Assembly: GCA_033002965.1 (NCBI GenBank)
Contig: JAURVB010012703.1
Location: 108,752-172,751, forward strand
Origin: Piper betle
Lineage: Eukaryota; Streptophyta; Magnoliopsida; Piperales; Piperaceae
Length of the DNA stretch: 64,000 nt
Direction: 5' to 3'
A program made the position numbers and the translations under genes. A model generated the notes under the pieces. The model was not told where the DNA came from. It saw only the letters and a program-made list of their open reading frames with translations, and made no database searches. The number at the start of each line of letters is the position of its first letter. The stretch's first letter is position 1. Of the stretch, positions 12,291 to 24,400 are shown one piece after another.

Positions 12291-12329
12291 GAAGGTGGCG
12301 TTATCGTAATTAAAAGTTAACTCGATTTC

Positions 12330-13985
12330 GACTAGAGTAAAAAATAATAACTAATTCAAAAAATATAAAAATATCATAAAATATAATACGTATTGTAACA
12401 TAAAAATGATAATAGAATAACATGTTATATAACTAATATCCCATCAATTTTGACTAAATTAAAATTTTAGTATAAGTCTAATTCAATTGAATTAGACTAA
12501 TTTAATCCAATTCAGTGACTCCCTTGAAAACCGATTCATACCCTAATTCTGATTTTTGCAACTTGCAACTATGATACTATATATATAAACTTCAAAAACC
12601 CAATTTTCTTAGTTACCTTAATTCTTTTCAAGCCTCAAGAATTATGATATTTAACCGTTATTATATAAAAATAACGAGAGTGTTCCGAGTACAAAGAACA
12701 TATTCCTAAAATATTATTTTGTATGTTGTTGTATTGTAATATCATTCTAAGAAATAATTTAATATGTAGGCGCAAGTGACACCCCAAATTTTGATGTTGG
12801 CAGGTGTTGTTTGAATCGTGCCATCAAAGTCCAAAATCTAAACTAATCAATTATCAACCATTTATCACAATTCAAAACATTTTAATAAAAGCAGTAAAAG
12901 GATGATTAAACGTTAATTGGCTGGTTCATACATTGAGGTCCATCCATCCCCATACAAAGTCATTGTTTTTAGAGCCAACCTCGAGTCATTTACTCCGCTT
13001 CTTGACAAACCAAAGTCATACTAGAGTCATTTACACCCAACCCCGATGTTTTCCACCTGCAAACACACAACCAACTTCTGCATTGCGGGTATGCTCATCG
13101 TTCAGTTTTATATGCATTTTTGGTAGTGTAACTGATGCATGAATGATCATGTACATGACCTCTGGTAATGTAAATGCACTCATATCCTATGTTCCATGTC
13201 TTGCATTAGATTATCCAACAATGACATTAAATCCATCAATCCACGATATTGTCACCTCGAAGACCCAACAAAATAAATTTCCGAGTCAACAATATTACTA
13301 CCATGTAAATGTATAATAAAATATGGGAAAGCTGACAGTTGTTCACAACTTTCGGTTCACTTTATACTACTACTCTGAGAACGCCGGCTGCTAGGCCTTC
13401 CGGGGCAGTCATACTTTCCCTTCCATTCCATGGCAAATAACTCACCAACATGTTAAAAAGGGAGGAGCAACAGCAGCTTTCCATCATGTGCTTAAAGCAC
13501 TCTACAATCTCAAGGTGTTGACAAGTCTCCATCTTTCACATGGTAATTGATGATTAGCCACATCTCACATGTACTGTAATCATAGCCTCAACTATTGTAA
13601 GATCCCTACCTCTAAAAGTTTGACTTTAAAAAGCTATTTTCTTCATCTACTCCGCTTCTTGACAAACCAAGTCATCAATATTCCAGATCTGAGCTTCTTG
13701 TACCACCTTAAACCTTGTCGGATTTGGACCACCGGCTCTTAATCGTAAGAACTGTCTCGGAAAAAAATTTCCCTTATCTCAGTAGAGGAACAACACCTTG
13801 ATGCTCCCATGCCAGAATAAATTGAAGAAAGAAAACCATGCACTCGGTAAAATTAGTATAATCCGTAGGAAAAGCCCGAGCAGGACGTGCATGAAAGACT
13901 CGACTCTACCCCCAAAAAATTTGATACCCTTCTGCACATTTCATAAGTAATAGTACTAAGCAAAAAACTGGGCGAGAGTGAGAAC
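12330..13985. other. Intergenic region, no gene recognised
   Basis: AT-rich sequence downstream of the methylesterase gene. The last several hundred bases before 13986 should include its 3' untranslated region. Short frames such as 12933-13142 have no family features. Confidence 0.5.
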
Positions 13986-16275
13986 TCATCGTGCTGGAGT
14001 TGATGGGATTTTTGCAATTTCGACTAATAGCTTGTGCAAAGCTTGAGGCTTTGAGAAAAAGGGTGAATGATCACTTCCTTTGAGCTGGAAAACTCGTTCT
14101 GGGGGACTAGCTTCTATCATCACTTGCTGCAACGATAGGGGGATGGCGTTGTCCTCAGGTGTCTCGATGTAAAACCGTCGGACAGAACCATAATTTACGT
14201 CTGAAAGTGCAAGCTTTTCTAGGACAGGAGCAAAAGGTATGGGCCTCATGGAAACGGAAGCAAGAGCAACATCCTGCAATAAGGAAAATAGGTTATAGGG
14301 AAAGCATGATAATTAAGAAATGAAAAAGCCCATACAAAATGTCAACATCTACTAGATAAATAGACAAATATTACTGGTAAATACAGCCGGATTCATTGAC
14401 AAACATGTAAGACGAATTAACTGCCCCTGATTTTGCAGTATATCCTGAACACAGTTTAAACACTAAGATATATACCTTTGCAGGGCTTTGATTAAATAGT
14501 AAATCCCGCAATAGTGATTTGTCCAGATCAATGGCAGTAGGCGGTTGATCATTCCCATTTGCATATACAAAGATTTGAGCTGCGCGCATCAAATCACTTT
14601 GACCTGCCTGAAATAATAAAGACTCAGGCTCAAGTAATATGAATTATGATTAACACCCTATACAATTAGTTCAATCATTTATCGTGTTTGCATAGTTTGC
14701 ATCATTTAGCAGCATTTAAGAAAAAGAAGAAAAACCTTATGAGAAAACATATCAAGGGTACTTTGCCCACTTCTCAACATTGATGCAGAAATAAAAATGG
14801 CTTTGGCAATTTTAGAAGGGAATTTCTCCAACGCATAAGATATACATGCCCCGCCAAAGTCATGTCCTACCAAAACTACCTGCAGGAAATTGTGCCAATG
14901 AATTCTCCAAGTCACTGTTCAAGAACATGAAATTCAAAACGTATAACAGAAATAGCATAAAAAACAAAACAAAATGTCACAAAACATTAAAAGAAGGCAT
15001 TCATAAGCATCAGATACAGCAAAGAGAACAAACCTTCTTCCCGTCTACAATCTTCTCCAAGTAATCAGTTAGAGGTTTGGCATATTGAGAAAGACTACTA
15101 ATGCTGTTTGCGTTAACAGAATCAACTCCAGAACCAGTCAAGTCTATCGCATCAACTTTGAAACCCCCTCTTCCAAAAGGGTAATCGTCTTGTACCAACA
15201 CCAAGCACCAAAACCACCTCCATGAACAAGCAAAAAATGATCACTTTCAAGCTCTTCAATCTTCAAATCCTGCAGCACTCTCAAATTCAGTACGACAAGT
15301 AAAAAAAATGAAGTATATGATACAAAAACAACGAATAGTGGTAACAGCATGCATAACTAAACATTTTGATAATTTCCAGACAGGTTATCCAACCAAAATA
15401 AGAATCGAACAGTATAAGCTTCAACAACGGTTTTGTGATAATTTTTTAAGTTCAACTTAAACCGAGGACAATCAATCATAAAACAACAAACATCAATCGG
15501 TAAATCTTTCGAAGGTTTCAAAAAATTGAGCATCGTAAAAAACCAAATACCCAAAACTTCCACCCAACCTCGCCTAACACAAATCAGCAGAAAGTTCAGA
15601 CATTTAAATAATTAACGGCCAGGATCAATAAAAACAGTAAAGAAGATTCAACAATTGCTTTTGCCATCACTAAACCTGAATTAATCTTAAAACAAACGAT
15701 ACCAAGCGGTTTCAAAGTTGAGACTTGAGCATGATAAAAAAACGAGATTGCTCAAAACATTCACAAACATATCACAACAATAATAACATGAAACCAAAAA
15801 GCCAACAAAAGAGAAGCGTCAAGCAAAAACGACAAACCAAAAGCATATGATCAACGGGGAAAAGCTCCGACCTGGTTCACAAGCTGCTGCGGGGGGAGAA
15901 GCGGATCGGTGAGCGACCTCGCTCTCGAGCTGGAGCTCCTCGGCAGCTGCTGCCGCTTCGACCCGCCGGGGCACCTCGTCGACGCCGACCGGTCGAACGC
16001 GATCCCCGAGCCGTGCCCGTCCCTCTGCAGCCCCAGTATCGCCGCGGCGGTGGCGATCGCCTGCTCGTGGCTCAGAGCCGCCGCCGCCTCCTCCTCCCCC
16101 CGCCGCGCTCCCTCCGGGATGACCGGACCTTCGTCCACCGGCCGCTGCTCGATCCGTGGCCGTTGGCCGCCGACGACGCCGCGCCGACGGAGAGACGGCG
16201 GGAGGAGGAAGCAGCGGGGCGGCGCTTGGCCTTCTTGCCGCCGGAGGAGTAGCAGCCGGCGAGGAGGTTCCCCAT
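13986..16275 (-). CDS. MES11: Methylesterase 11-like alpha/beta hydrolase (two apparent frameshifts)
   Basis: Exons on the minus strand: 16275-15872, 15269-15034, 14879-14736, 14607-14476 and 14273-13986; about 401 residues once two single-base gaps are allowed for. The product follows Arabidopsis MES11 nearly throughout: MGNLLAGCYSSGGKKAKRRP start, Ser/Arg-rich extension with DRSAST and QLPRSSSSRARS, then LVHGGGFGAWCWYKTI, VGHDFGGACISYAL, STLDMFS, TAIDLDKSLLRDLL and GSDHSPFFSKPQALHKLL. MES proteins hydrolyse methyl esters of hormones; the MES11-15 subgroup has an N-terminal extension predicted to be plastidial. The nucleophile elbow is GHDFGG, Asp in place of Ser, as in Arabidopsis MES11; the catalytic His (GSDHS) is present. 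Exons 1 and 2 are 404 and 236 bases, each one short of a multiple of three, and each break maps to a G run (about 16099-16104 and 15167-15173). Confidence 0.88.
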
Positions 16276-17444
16276 GGACTCCGCATCCGCCGGCGGCCAC
16301 TGGCGGGGGTCGACAAAGATCGGTTCTTTTCCAGCGACGGCGGAGTTTATATCGGTGGGGGCGGGGAGAAGGAAGTGGTTTGAATAAATGGCGCTACAGT
16401 TCTCCTTATTTACGAGTATGCCACTATTAGGAGGATTTGTGGGCTCATGGGCTGAGCGGTCAATTTTGATGGGCCGGGTCGACGCATTGGGGGGGGTGGG
16501 TTTTACAAATTATAAATATTTGATATTTTACGTCTCAAATTAAACGAATCGCAATATAAATACTCATCATATTATTGTAATCTAATTTAGGTGCTCGATT
16601 CTATGCTTTTGTTTGAATTATTTCATATTATTTTCCATTGACTCCAATATTTTTTATTTTTATTGTTTATGTTGCATGGGTGCCTAGTTAATTTACACAA
16701 AATTTTGACATAATTAAGAGTGATATCTACGTCTGTGATGTGACGATCAAATGACATAAGTATGACCATCCCAGGTTCTTCACTCAAGCTTGTAAACATT
16801 ATATGTTCAACACACCATCTTAAATATTAATTAATAAAACAGTTTTTTTTAATAACCTTGTGGTAAAAAAATAAAATTTGGTTCTTTTAATTTTTTAAAA
16901 CAACAATTTTTATGCGGTAAGTTAATTAATTATAATTGACAAGATATATAATGAAAATACTGTAAACAGTTATTCTGAGATGAGACTAGAGTGGGTAATT
17001 GTGGTCACTAATATATATCATTTGAAACATGCAGCTTACACATTTTTTCTTTTAAGAAGAAAAAATTGCAAATATTGAATGCACTGGTAGAAACATAATT
17101 CATGTTAGGAAAGTTGGTTTCCAGGAGTTGATTTTGACTGCTCCTCACTCGTAATTCCTAATTTATTTCCGAACGCCCAAATTCTTTTGATTTTATGATC
17201 CAAATCAAAGGAAGTTATTAGTCGCTAGCTGTGACCTAAAGAAGTCTGTGGGCAAAGAATTAAAATGAACCATTTTTAGCCCACTTAATAATTAGCAATA
17301 AATGTACTAAATTGACATATGTATACCCAACAAACGTCTTTACACATCTTAGAATATCAAACGCTCACTCAATGTTCTATAGGTAATATATAATATTTTT
17401 TACTATATATATATATATATCTTGTGGCTTTTTTGTTTTGTCAC

Positions 17445-17480
<36 letters not shown>
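16276..17480. other. Promoter side of the methylesterase gene and intergenic DNA
   Basis: A GC-rich leader to about 16400 gives way to AT-rich DNA with no gene I can support. It ends in (AT)n microsatellites at about 17403-17420 and 17450-17480. Confidence 0.5.
17451..17480. repeat. (AT)n microsatellite
   Basis: About 15 uninterrupted AT dinucleotides directly flank the inverted-repeat element that begins near 17489. A further AT run follows that element at about 18256-18275. Confidence 0.95.
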
Positions 17481-17487
<7 letters not shown>

Positions 17488-17488
17488 G

Positions 17489-18254
17489 GATTAAATACCC
17501 TAGGGGGCAATTACAGATATAATCTGATAACCCAGATCTGTTTTCTTAAAAAAAAAAAAAATTTCCCTTCTTCCACCGTCCACGCCGCTGCCCTTGCCGT
17601 CCACCACCACCGTGCTCCCCTACCGGCGCCTACGCATCCGTTCGCGTTGCCGATGACCTCCACCTCGCTTACGCCCTTGAGCCGCTGTCAGCGTTGCCAA
17701 GGACCTCCGCAACATACACAGTCGACACGCTGCCGCCGTTCCTCCTCGTGCTCCCACCGTCGTCATACGAATGGGGGTGGCGCGTCGGGCGTGGGGCATG
17801 GGCACAACGAGGAAGAATGGCGGTGGCGTGTTAGGCGTGGGCACGTGCATGGGCGTGGTGGAGGAGTAAGGGCGGTGGCATCGTAGGAGTGGGCGAGGAG
17901 GAGGGAGGCGGCGCAAGCGTGGCCGTGGATATGGGAGTGAGTGCGGGGGACGAGCAAGGGGGCAGGGTGCGGCGACAAGCAAGGGGGCAAGGCCGCGGGC
18001 AGGCAGGGGGGGGTGGCAACCAGGGTGGGGGCACGGCAACAAGGGCAAGGGCGTGGGCTCGACAGTGGGAGCGAGCGCCGACAGGGGAGCATGGCAGCGA
18101 AAGACGGAGAGGGCGGTAGCATGGATGGCAGCGGGAGGGGGAGGGGGAAATTTTTTTATTTTAAGAAAATAGATCTGAGCCGTCAAATTATATTCGATGG
18201 CCAAAATCAAGGCGGCAGGAAATTTTTCCGGCAGTCGCCCTTAGAGTATCCGAG
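17489..18254. mobile_element. Non-autonomous terminal-inverted-repeat element with GC-rich core
   Basis: The ends are inverted copies. Left, reading inward: ATACCCTAGGGGGC, then ATAATCTGATAACCCAGATC, TTTTCTT, an A run and ATTTCCC. Right, read on the minus strand: ATACTCTAAGGGCG, then ATAATTTGACGGCTCAGATC, TTTTCTT, an A run and ATTTCCC. The right arm has some 30 additional bases. Between them lies about 550 bp of GC-rich DNA, C-rich at the left and G-rich at the right. The element sits inside AT microsatellites, so a target duplication cannot be read. The long open frames on both strands here are Pro/His/Arg- or Gly/Arg-rich and not credible genes. Confidence 0.75.
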
Positions 18255-18279
18255 ATATATATATATATATATATAAATT

Positions 18280-21221
18280 ATATGATGGTCCACTCTATAG
18301 TTTTTAAGTTTGTCAGCATGCCATTCCACCGTCAACAAAGAAATCCAACATACTTATATTCGACGTATACATACATTTTGATCAAAAGCCGTTCTGAATT
18401 TACAAGTTATTTATTTTTTAGCATCCATGTGACATGAGCTACGACAAGTATATATTAAGGTGAATATATATCTATAATATATGATCCAAAACTCTATTTT
18501 ATTTAGAAGATCACAACCGAAAGTCAACTACCACTTCATTCCTATTATATAATAAATCCAACGAAACTAGTATTTGAAAAGGGTAGACTGGTGTAGTTTT
18601 GGGACACGACATCCTAAGGGTAATAATATTGGCAAAGAAAAGAAAAACCTAGAGAGCCATATGCATGCATATATATATATTTCATATTGTTATCATTTGT
18701 TTACAAATTTCATTTTCTTCCACATTGATGTCACTTGTGTACTACTTAAACTGGGTCTCTTTGCAGCAATATCATCTGTGTGTATATGATTATATTATGT
18801 GATGAGAAGACTACTCTTAAATTAATATTGATAATTATTATAGTTATATACATGGATTATATATGGGTGTGATGCATATACATGCAAAATCGAGGTGATT
18901 GATTGATTGCTGTTGCCACGATTTGAAAAAAAAATTATATGTAAATACTTGTGTTAATTATTGTTATTTTATATCCCCGTTGTTGAAAAGTTGCTTGGAC
19001 AAATACAAGCCTATTCATAGAAAGTGGATATATATTGTAATTAAGTCAATTTGGATCTTACTATAATATCTTAGTTCGGAGTGGGGATAACTTTTTTCTT
19101 CTGCATGTCCATTTGTCCCTGGAATTTTAAAAAGCCCAAGAATTGCTAGGGATGTTTACACATGCATACACTCTTCTGTCTGTTTGTTTTATTCCACAAA
19201 TTTTTTTGCCGGCGCGAATGAATATATAAATCAATACGGACATTATACAAAGTAATATGAACAATAAAATTAAAATAAATTAAAAAAATTTCAGCTAAAA
19301 AAAATGATGTGTTTTACATGAATGTAAATTTACTAATTTGTTTAAATTAATTTAATTTATATATTTTCAAAATTTTAAATGCTAACTTCAAGACACACCC
19401 CTTTTCTTTAACGGCACACCTAGAATAATATCTTACACAATTGGTAAATCAACAAGTTATTCTTAATTATACATAATATTTTCATTTTAAAATATAACAT
19501 AAATCTTGAGGCAAAAATAATCTTGAGGCATATAATTCAAGTTCCATGACTAGTTAATTAAAAACTGATTTATTTCAGAAACACCATCTTTGATTCTTAG
19601 GACATGTTGAGTACATGCTAACTATCATAGCTACTAATTTGTTAAGTCCCCCTTTTTATTTCATTAATTAATGGCCGTTCTTTGATATAGATAATGTACA
19701 TGCAAATGGCTCATAGCAGAAAAAATTGCCAAAACATATTTTTTAAAAGATAAAAAAAGATTGTTGTTATGGTATGAAATGCTAATTGTTTTTATTTGGG
19801 CCTGGTAAAGAAGGCATTGCCTATGAGTTTTCAGTATGAGTTCATTGCCTCATGGACCTAGAGTCATATCCAGTGTGGCCCAGAAGAATTTTCTTCGAGA
19901 ATATGTTAATCATTTGAAAACCTATGGCCCAGGCAATTGCTGGCCCAAATCCTTCATAGGCTTCCCCCTAGGGTTGTAAAGTAGTTGAGTCGAGCCAAGC
20001 TTGGATATTTTTAAATTCGATATAATTTTTGACAAACATGTTTGAGTGCTCTATGAGCCTTTGATTTATTATGGATCAAGTAGCTCGTCTAAAATTTATG
20101 GTGTTTCGATTTAGCATGTATTTAGTTTGCTATGTTTTTGAGTTGAACAAATATTTATGTTTGGCTCGTGCTTAACTTATATAGGATCAAAATTTTCTTT
20201 CTAATATTATATAAATTTAATATGATCTCAATAGTACTCACGAGCTAAGTCGAGCCAAGTATTTTTTAAGTTTGAACACATCAAACTCGAGTTTCGAACT
20301 AAGTTGAACCAAACACCCAGTGGCTCAAACTCTGTTCGTTGTTCAACGAACTATCCATTTTGAATTGAGTATTTTTTTCGAGTACAAAATTAACGAGTAT
20401 GAGTTCAAGCCGAATTGAGCTGAACATAAAATGCTGTTGGGATGATTCTCTTCTTAAAATTGCACCACCGTTTGCATAAATGATACCATTAGTTTTGCTT
20501 TGATGTACAAACACCCAGCCATGAGATGAGATTTTAGAGTAGATACTTCCACCCACAAGAACACTCTCCGTGTTACTACTACGTACATACATCTGCTTAT
20601 CTTTTTACTTCCAATCACAGATCGGGCTCCACATCCAAAGACGTACATTATATTCGATTAGTGTTTAGCTTAAAAACATGTATATTATTTACACTAAACT
20701 TTAAAATCCGAGGACGAAACACAAGGGTCAACAAATAAACCACGTGCATTACAGTAAGCCGTCAAAATTTTACTATCAGAAACCATATAAATATTACATC
20801 AAAACTTAAAATTTTATTATTTCCAGGTAGGGTTAGTAATTACAATTGGTTGGCAAGGGGGAAGGAAGAGAGATAACAAAGCTCTTTGAGGTAATATTAT
20901 TGTATAAATAAACACAATAAACAAAGCTAAATATCTACCCATTTCACAACTATGTTTTATGAATGGTATCATTCACTTTTTAAATTAAGAAAATAATTAT
21001 AATTATTATATTATTTTTTAAATTAAGAAAATAACTATAATAATTATATTACTTTTTAAATTAAGAAAATAACTATAATAATTATATTACTTTTTAAATT
21101 AAGAATCAGATTTGTAATGACGTAGGTGAACCCGCGTATTCAAGGTGTGATCATTAGCATTGCTACATTTGTAACCAAACCGAATCATAACTGTTTTGAA
21201 CATGTCAGAACCAAGTTTTTG
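18280..21221. other. Intergenic, AT-rich; remnants of repeats
   Basis: No gene recognised. A stretch at about 19975-20430 repeats degenerate words such as GAGTCGAGCCAAG, GAGCTAAGTCGAGCCAAGT and AACTCGAGTTTCGAAC, typical of decayed plant transposon ends, but I could not define its termini. Confidence 0.45.
20982..21107. repeat. 38-bp tandem repeat, just over three copies
   Basis: The word AAATTAAGAA recurs at 20982, 21020, 21058 and 21096, exactly 38 bp apart, with the intervening AATAACTATAATAATTATAT nearly identical. It lies about 115 bp from the left end of the CACTA element. Confidence 0.9.
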
Positions 21222-22554
21222 CACTAGTAAAAAATTGGTCTCCCACGACTAGAAATGTGGCCGTTGATAAAATTTGGGACCGCATAATCCGGTCGTAGTA
21301 GTAAGGGTTGTTGATAAAATTTGAGGCTGAAAAGAAATCTAGTCATAAAAGTGTAACTCGACTTGCTTATTTCAGTTTGGTTTCTTAATTAGCGACCGTA
21401 TTTGTAGTTGCTAAACTGGTCACAAATTATTTGTAATCAATTTTTTGGTAGAAAATTTGATTTCAACTTCGGTTCTACAATGGTCTCTTTCCGGTCGCTC
21501 AACCTTTGCGACCAGTTTCGGTCCAAATATGGTCACAAAACAGATGCAAACCGGTGGCAAAAAAACCTGAAATTTTTAAAAATAATTGTTATTTTTTAAT
21601 TTAAATTACATGTTAATAACAAAATATTATAAATAAATACATATGATAACAAAATATATATAAAAACATAAAACATAAGTTAAATCTAAAATAAAATATT
21701 CAATGTTATACATGAAATATAAATTAAATGTTTAATACAAAAAAACCCTAGCTAAATCTATATCAAGGGAGACTTGTGAAGGTCACGAGGGGGTGTATCA
21801 ATGTCATAATCAAAAAGGGTCTTAATGTTATTCTCTACATATGGTCATCATATAACGGAGCATCTGTGTGTCCAAAGCGGCTGAATGGACTGTACAAGTC
21901 AGTCATATTTGCTCTAAGCCTCCTCCCTCAATCGCTGGTTTCTTTCATCAAGAAGTTGGGTAAGTTGTTGGTCTCAAGCCTCATCCCTCAGCCTCCACCC
22001 TCATCTCTTCCCTCATCGGCATGATATCTGCCTGTCTATCCTGCTCGCGAACTGACAAAGGAAAGACTCATTAGGCTGAGAAGTCTGGTTTATTGTACCA
22101 GTACCAGACCCAACATCATTGTCAGCATAAGAAGTAGATCTACATGACTCAGGAGGAAAGTGGCGCACTGGCATCAATGTAAATCCCAGTCCATAATACT
22201 GACCCTTGTTTGGCTCTTTGACCGCATATTAGTATGCCACATGATTGACTGCAATGGCTGGTTAGAAGGATCAGTACCATATATCGACTCTATACACTCT
22301 CCATACCTAGCCCGAGAAAATGTTATTGATTAGCACAAATCGATTAATAGTTTTTAAAAAGAAAACATGCACAAAATGAGTAGAACATCGTATGATATTA
22401 CATAAAAAGAATTTTGACATATTTGAAATCATTACAAAGTATATAATTTTAAATCAAATTCGGCAATCTCCCTGTAACTTGATCATTAAAAAAATTTCAT
22501 ACTTGTACAAATTTTTTATTTCATATTTCACAATTTTATAATCTATATTTCACA

Positions 22555-23510
22555 CAAAATTTACATATTTGACAAATAATTTCACTTTCAACAAGCAAGA
22601 AATGTGTGGTCTTTATATGGGTCATTCTCTTGTAAAGCAAAATAACACAGAAGCTTTGCCAACCTACGTTTTTTACTTGAAGTGTTGGCAATAATTAAAC
22701 ATTTGACAAATAATAAAAAATAGAATTATGCATACAAAATTTACACATTCACAAAATAATTTCACATTCATCAAGCAAGAAATGTTTGATCTTCACATAA
22801 ACCCTTCTCCTGCAAAGCAAAAATGAAACGAAGCTCCTTCAACCCATATTTATTTATTTACTCGAACTGTTGGAAATAATTAAACATTTGATAAATAGTA
22901 AAAAATAAAATTACATATATAGAATTTGCACTTTCATAAAACAATTTCTCAATCATCAAACAGGAAATGCTTGGTTTTTACATGGGTCCTTCTTCGGCAA
23001 AACAAAAATAATACAGAAGCTCATCCAACACATGTTTATTCTTTTACTCAAATTGTTAGCAATAATTAAATATTTTGCAAATAGTAGGAAATAGAATTAC
23101 AAATGCAAAATTTACATATTCATAAGACTATTTCACATTCATCAAGTAGAAAATGTTTGGTCTTCACACGAACCATTTTCGTACAAAGAAAAAATAACAT
23201 AGAAACTCCTACAACCCGTGTTTATTCATTTACTCGAACTATTCAGTATAATTAAATATTTGAAAAATAGTAAAAAATAAAATTATAGATGCTATACATT
23301 CATAAAACAATTTCACATATCACGAAACATGAAATGCTTGGTTTTCACATTGGTTCTTTTTCTGCAAAGCAAAAACAACACAGAAGCTCTTCCAACCTAT
23401 ATTTATTAGTTTATTCAAACTTTTGGAAAATACTAAAAAATAAAATTACACACAAGAAATTTACAAATTCATAAAATATTTTCACGTTCATCAAGCAGAA
23501 AATGCTTGTT
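22555..23510. repeat. 180-bp tandem repeat array inside the CACTA element
   Basis: Five to six units of about 180 bp. The marker TTCACATTCATCAAGCAAGAA recurs in variant form near 22585, 22765, 22945, 23130, 23315 and 23480, followed each time by AATGnTTGGTnTTCACA, GCAAAGCAAAA, CAGAAGCTC and ATTTATTnnTTTACTCGAAC-like words. The second CACTA copy in this window lacks the array. Confidence 0.9.
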
Positions 23511-23999
23511 TTTACACTAACTTGTAAATTATATAACACAATCATATTTCAAAATGGAATTTGAACTCACTTATTTGATTATTTGAAAAGCAAATAACAA
23601 GTAAAAATAAAATAAAATATGAAAACTTATCACTACAGACCTTTGAATTATAATCATCATATGCACCCTTTCCTTTGTCTCTCCAGTGCACGTGATCAAG
23701 CAAAACTGAACACGAGACAAGGCTTTTCATGGGATTTTTCCTACATTACAAAAGAACTTAAATAAATTATAACTTAATCGAATGATAAACAAAATAATTA
23801 AAGAAAAGTAGCCATACTAAACATTTTTCCTGAATCTCCAAATTAATAGATCCACCAATATGATGGGTTATTTCACTATCCTTCTCTGTCATTCAATTTT
23901 TCTTATTTTTCTCTAATAGCTCCCAAAATCCATCAGTAGCTCAATGATCCCAGTTGAGATGCTCCCAAATGTCTGACTGAATCCAAGCAAGCCAACCTT

Positions 24000-24400
24000 G
24001 CTCAACATAGTCTGCAAGGTTCCATGTGTTCAACTATGCAAGTGTTGCATCCCTCACTTCCTCATCCCCTTATATAATTTGGGGTTTACCTTGAAAAAGG
24101 CAGCTCACGTCCATGACTCATCCTTTGGCCTCCATGTATATTTCATTCTGAAACAAAATTAAACAACTTTACAAACTAGGTAATATATTTTTCACGTGCA
24201 AATAATATAAATTAAATGTTGATATAATTTTCCATCCACTCTCTGCACCATATATCCTTCAAATCAGGAGGCACATTAGTCCACCTCGGATATGGTCCAT
24301 GAAACTTGCCCTTAAATGTGACACTAATCTGTTTAAGCATACTCGGGTCAAGAAGTCAATAAAATTCACAAAATAATTTGAACAGGCTCATCCCATATTT
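24000..24400 (-). pseudogene. Plant En/Spm transposase-family (Ptta / Transposase_24) relic
   Basis: Translation of the minus strand near 24330-24230 reads SVTFKGKFHGPYPRWTNVPP followed by DLKDIWCREWM, the conserved opening of the plant Ptta/En/Spm transposase family. Further downstream on the same strand comes NEIYMEAKG, an in-frame stop, then GKPQIIQGDEEVRDATL, with intron-like DNA between. No continuous frame remains. Confidence 0.7.

Noticed and set aside
17479..18276. Frames of 76-196 residues on both strands
   Set aside because: Located in the core of the inverted-repeat element; His/Pro/Arg-rich, no family match.
19975..20430. GAGTCGAGCC-rich stretch as a complete short transposon
   Set aside because: Repeated words are present, but neither inverted ends nor a target duplication could be found.
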